Shown here: in pieces, positions 59,555 to 64,000 of the stretch
Numbering within the stretch: the stretch's first letter is position 1
Layout of the letters: every line of letters begins with the position of its first letter
Source: Ampelomyces quisqualis
Lineage: Eukaryota; Ascomycota; Dothideomycetes; Pleosporales; Phaeosphaeriaceae
DNA length: 64,000 bases
NCBI GenBank assembly: GCA_018398575.1
Contig: JAGTXZ010000018.1
Coordinates: 3,224,001-3,288,000 of the forward strand
Direction of reading: 5' to 3'
Translations under genes and position numbers: made by a program
Notes under the pieces: generated by a model
Told to the model about the DNA's origin: nothing
Seen by the model: only the letters and a program-made list of their open reading frames with translations
Databases searched by the model: none

Positions 59555-62500
59555 TATAAAAAAGCTAACTCTTAGAGTAGTTGCTAAAGTAAAATAGTTG
59601 TAAATTTAATACCTATAGCTAATACTAGGTTCTAGGGATTTTATAGTAGCTATCTAGACTCTAAAGGTTCTAGTCTAGAGTAGTATTTAGGTTCTAGGCT
59701 CTAGACTCTTTGTAATGTTCTAGTGCAGAAGATACTAGGCTCTCTTATTATAGAACCTAAGGTTTTTACGTAACTAAGAGATTTTCTAGGTAGTAGCCTA
59801 TTATAATACTCTTCTACTTTAGCGCTAGTATAAGCAGGCTGCGCGTTATAGTAAAACAAAAACAACTCTACTTAGAATAATAGTTTTATATTCTTAACTC
59901 TCTTTTTAGATAGTACTATATACTATTTTTAGCTTTAGATTCTATATAGTAATCTACGCTTTACTTCTTATAGTATACTAGCGTATTCTTTACTTTGCCT
60001 TATTATTCTTAGCAATACTAGTCTTTCTATATACCTCTCCTAGAAAGTGCACTTATACTAAAAGTCTTACTATAGTAAGTCTAGCTTATCTTATAGTATC
60101 TATTCTTATTACTTATAGTAATAGAAGCTACCTAATAATATTGTTAAGAGCGCGCTTAACCTGCTATACTGTCTAGCCTACGTAATTCTCTAGCTTAAGA
60201 GTAAAGAGTATAGGTATAAGATTACTCTTATAGAGTTAACTTATACTAGCTGTAAGTTTAAGTATATTGCTTATAGGCCTATAAGTTATTCTAGTATTTT
60301 TTATTTACTTATTCTTATTCTTATTTTCTTTTAGGTACTAGACGTTTTTAAGATTATAGTTATCTTACTTTAAGACGCGCTAGCTATTAACTAAGCTAGC
60401 TTTTACTCTAGTTTTGTTAAGAAGTTATAGGCTGCTTAAGAAAAGTTATAGAGTAGTAACAAGTCTAGCTACTAGAGCTTTACACGTAAAGTTATAAAAC
60501 TTACTACTTTAGTTAATATTTATAGTCTTCTCTAGTAGGTTATAGCTAAGTAGGATTATTTTAAAGCGCGCGTTACAACTCTTATAGATGCTGTTCTCTA
60601 AGTTTAGGAAAATATAAGTTTCTACTCTTCTTACACTTTACATAGTATTTTAGTAATATTTCTTTTAGACCTTTAAGGCTATATACTAAATTGCTAACTT
60701 ACGCTTCTAGCTTTACTAGGTTAACATTCTTCTTTAAGATAGTAACGTAGTTGTCTACTACTTTAATATAATTAGTTTTTAAGCTTATAGTGTTTTACTC
60801 TACTTCTCTAAGAATACTAAAGTTACCTTTAGTAATATACTTACGCTTAAGTATAAGGCTATAGTCTAGGTTAATATTAATTATAAGAATAGCTACCTTA
60901 GTTTATAGTGTCTACTAGCGTAGTATATTTTAGCATTAAGTTAGCTAGCTTTTGTACTAATAGAATATTTTACTATAGTAGTAGTCTTCTATTTTTTTGT
61001 TATAACTAACCTCTTCTTATATACTACTATATTCTTACTAGTTACTAGAAAATATTAGTCTATTTCTAGAATTCTTTCTAGAGCTTTTAGGTATTATACT
61101 TTCCTTTCTGTGCTAATTCTACTAGTCTCTTCTTATCTAGCTTAGTCTAGCTCTTAAATTTTAGCTTTCTTTAGCTAGTTACCTATTCTGCTTCTTATCT
61201 AGGCTATAGTTACGCTCTAACTTCTAGTAGAATTATTAGAGTAGTAGCTAACCTATTCTATTTCTTTAAGTTATTTATTTTATAATAGGTTGCCTTCTTA
61301 TATACTACTAGTTTCTATAGGCTCTTAGTTCTATTTCTTCCTAAATTAAGCCTAAGACTATAGCAGTAATAGTTATCTTTTTAGTTTTCTAGTTTCTTTT
61401 TACCTTAACTTTTACCTAAGAGTATTCTAATAGTAAGTTCTTATTCTAGTCTGCACTTAGTTCTTAGTATTTTAGTGTAGGTTTGTTTAAGAAAGTTGTA
61501 TTAGTACCCTAAGTCTTCTTATATCTAGAGCCTAGGCTTAAGCTAGAATTAGAATAGTTATAAAACATCTTCCTAATCTTTCTTATAGTCTATACTTAAC
61601 TCTTCTCTCTCTTGCTTTTCTTTTACCTACTCTTATAAGTAGTTTAGGATATCTCTTAGAGCTCTTCTCTTAGAGACTTTTTAAGTATACTACTATTTTC
61701 TTAGTTTTTAGCTTATATTTTATCTAGCTATTACTACAGAGCTGTAGTGTCTTCTACGTTCTCCTTAGGTTTCTATATAAGTTCTGCATAACTTGCCTAT
61801 TTAACTAAATACTAAATTTAAGATTTTTAGCTTTATTTCTTATGTTAGTCTATAGAAAAGCATTTTAAAAGTCTGTTCTCTTCTCTTGTTAACGCACAGA
61901 GCAAGTATAAGAGTATATCTGCCTAAAAATAGTTAGCCTTAATCTTAGTCTAATAGAAAGGCTAAAAAAGAGTATTATACTGCACAGCTTATATTCTGTA
62001 ATATTACTAGTTATATAGTAAACTATTCAAAAGCTATTTAAATGCTTTAGCTTCTTTAGCTAAGCTTATTTTAATATAATTTTTTTACATTAAGTTATAA
62101 AGCTTTAAAGTTTAGTTAGCCCTTTAGATATTTAGGTAGATTTACCCTTATACTTACTCTATGCGTTAACTAGAGTAGAGAAGATACTTTTAAAATATAC
62201 TTCTAAACTATAATTTCTTTAACCTAGTATTCTTTACTTTTAGCGTTATTATAGTTAACTTTAGTATCTAGCTACTAGTTTTTAGACTCTTAATATAAGA
62301 GTAGGTTTCTACTATTAGGCTTTAGGTAGTCTACGTAGAACCTTAGGTAGACTCTAAAAAAGGTATTTAGTTCTACTATATAGAGAAAGATAACTTTTGT
62401 TATAGTATATTTACTATTCTTCTAGTTAAGCTTCTTTAAAAGCTGCTTGTTAGATATAAAAGCTTTGTACTACAACTAGACTTTATCTCTTACTCTATAC

Positions 62501-64000
62501 TCTAGAGATTTTTATTAATAATAATTAGCTTACTATCTTTATTTCTATTGCGCTTCTACTATTCTTACCTAAACGTAGCTAATAGTATTTTTTAAACTTT
62601 TCTACTATAGCTTTTACTGCAGCTATTTTATCTTTTTTAGCCTTTTGTTAATTGCGTAGACTTTAGATATTATCTGCTTAGATTAGATTTATATTGTAAC
62701 TATGCTGTAGGAAGAATAGGCTAACACTAGTAGAAGCTAAGTTCCTACCTATAATAGCTATCTAGGCTACTAGGCACAAAGAGGCCTAGTTAGTCTAATT
62801 CTAGTTTACAAAGGCCTATAAGTAAGCTTTTACTATACTATTTATTCTTTTAATAGCCTTATTACTTTGTAAGTAGTAGGTAGTAGAAATCTGTTTCTAA
62901 ATCTCTAAGTCTCTGCACAACGTTTCTTAGAATTAGCTAGTAAATTATAACTCTTAGTCTAAAACAATAGTATTACAGAGCTAGTAGTATACTACAACTA
63001 TTTTAAGAAATGCTATAACAATAGTTTGTAATTTAAAATTAAGAAGTAGTACTAGGACTAAGTCTTTACTTAGCCTATCTATTATAACTATTAAGTAGCG
63101 TATACTATTACTTAGCAGAAGTCCTATAATAAAGTCTATAGACAATTTCTTCTAGATCTAGTATAAGAGTAGAAGTAGCCTAAGTAGTCTATATTTTAGT
63201 TTTCTTTAGAGTTTAGTTTAACTATAGGTTGTATAGTTCTATATATACTATTAGATGCGTAATAACATACTAGGCTAAAAGTAATCCTAGGTAAGTATAG
63301 CGTAGGTATTCTCTTTTCTTAAGTACCTAGTAAGAGAAGAGTTATAGTAGTTGCTAATAATCTTAGTCTATAGTACTTTATTATACAGTTCTTATATCTA
63401 TCTCTAATAGAGTAGCTAATTAAAATTACCTAATAAGTACTCTACAAGAGAAATCTTAAAGCTAAGGTTAGAAAAGAATTTCTTCTATTCTAGCTAAATA
63501 GCTTCTTACGCTTTTGTGTATACTTTATTATTAAGAATAGCTAGGTTCTATATCTATTTTGTGTTGTTATATTAGGCTAGGTCTTTCTTTGTTAGGCTAT
63601 AGAGCTACTCTTATCTTTTCTAACTATAAGAATAATCTACCTCTTCTTTAGAGGTGTCTGCCCTATTATTATCTTTGTCTGTAACTATATTTTAGAGTCT
63701 TTTCTTATACTATTCTTATCTAGAGTGCTTATTATCTTACGCTCTTTATAGGTTTTAGACACTAAAGAATTAAATACTCTTTTTGTTAGCTCTATTGTTA
63801 GTTTTGCAATTAAGAACTAAGAGTTAAAATTTTTATAATTATACTTATTTATTAGCCTTGCTTTAAGAAAGGTTCTGCTTCTTTCTTAATAGGGTGTTAG
63901 CCCTACTATTTACGTTGCTAGGCTACTATTAGAAGGTTATGTTAAATAGACTAAGAAACCCTACTTATTGTATATATTATTCTATTAACAGGCGCGTTAT
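59555..64000 (-). mobile_element. Ty3/Gypsy chromovirus copy B, inverted, running off the window
   Basis: Reverse complement of copy A from about 40265 through 43091 and on through 56325-57656, without the outer insertion. Position 64000 corresponds to the RNase H region of copy A (TTTR..L/NNALLIK-type region, cgcgcctgttaa in both). Integrase lies at about 62600-63100 and the chromodomain at about 62050-62200 on the minus strand. The site corresponding to the outer insertion is intact near 60829-60833 (ttagt, the complement of actaa). Heavy RIP decay with TAG/TAA stops. The 5' part lies outside the window. Confidence 0.85.

Overview
This window reads as a transposon graveyard from a filamentous ascomycete (Pezizomycotina). 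The sequence is very AT-rich, packed with TA and the tetramer ctag, and poor in CA/TG. Recognisable transposon proteins are interrupted almost only by in-frame TAG/TAA at positions where Trp or Gln is expected. Duplicated elements differ almost entirely by C/T and G/A transitions. That is the signature of repeat-induced point mutation (RIP), known only from fungi. Short fossil introns (GTAAGT...TAG, about 50 nt) also fit a fungus. The species cannot be told. I found no intact host gene, rRNA or tRNA.

Layout: 1-4550 holds an unclassified, heavily mutated coding relic on the minus strand. 4551-10583 is a 6-kb hAT DNA transposon with short terminal inverted repeats and a transposase on the minus strand. 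10584-15150 holds a second unclassified minus-strand relic. 15155-17105 carries three tandem repeat arrays. 18840-20960 is a Plavaka/KDZ-type transposase relic on the plus strand. 22220-23840 has short repeats and a lysine-rich coding relic. 23850-26430 is the 3' part of a Ty3/Gypsy chromovirus on the minus strand. 26680-31720 is a Ty1/Copia pol on the plus strand. 32325-39544 is a second copy of the hAT, carrying an inserted gag-like segment. From 39545 a Gypsy chromovirus (copy A, plus strand) runs to 43091 and resumes at 56325-57656. It is split by an outer LTR retrotransposon (43092-56319), which is itself split by an inner one (47722-54262). The right end (59555-64000) is an inverted second copy (copy B) of the split Gypsy, with the insertion site empty.

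The nesting gives a relative chronology. Copy A is oldest and most decayed. The outer element is younger (299-bp LTRs, about 19 transitions between them, target duplication ACTAA). The inner element is youngest (187-bp LTRs, 8 transitions, target duplication ATTAT) and clearly less AT-rich. Both nested elements have a primer-binding site complementary to the predicted 5' end of their own transcript, as in the self-priming Tf1/sushi lineage. All four Ty3/Gypsy elements with a readable 3' end encode a chromodomain after the integrase. None looks able to express an intact protein.

The window contains no obvious new functional system. The most useful leads are the self-priming pair, the nested stack with its matching empty site, the hAT with preserved introns and a second ORF, and the unclassified long minus-strand relics. 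Restored proteins were not written out; motifs are quoted as read.
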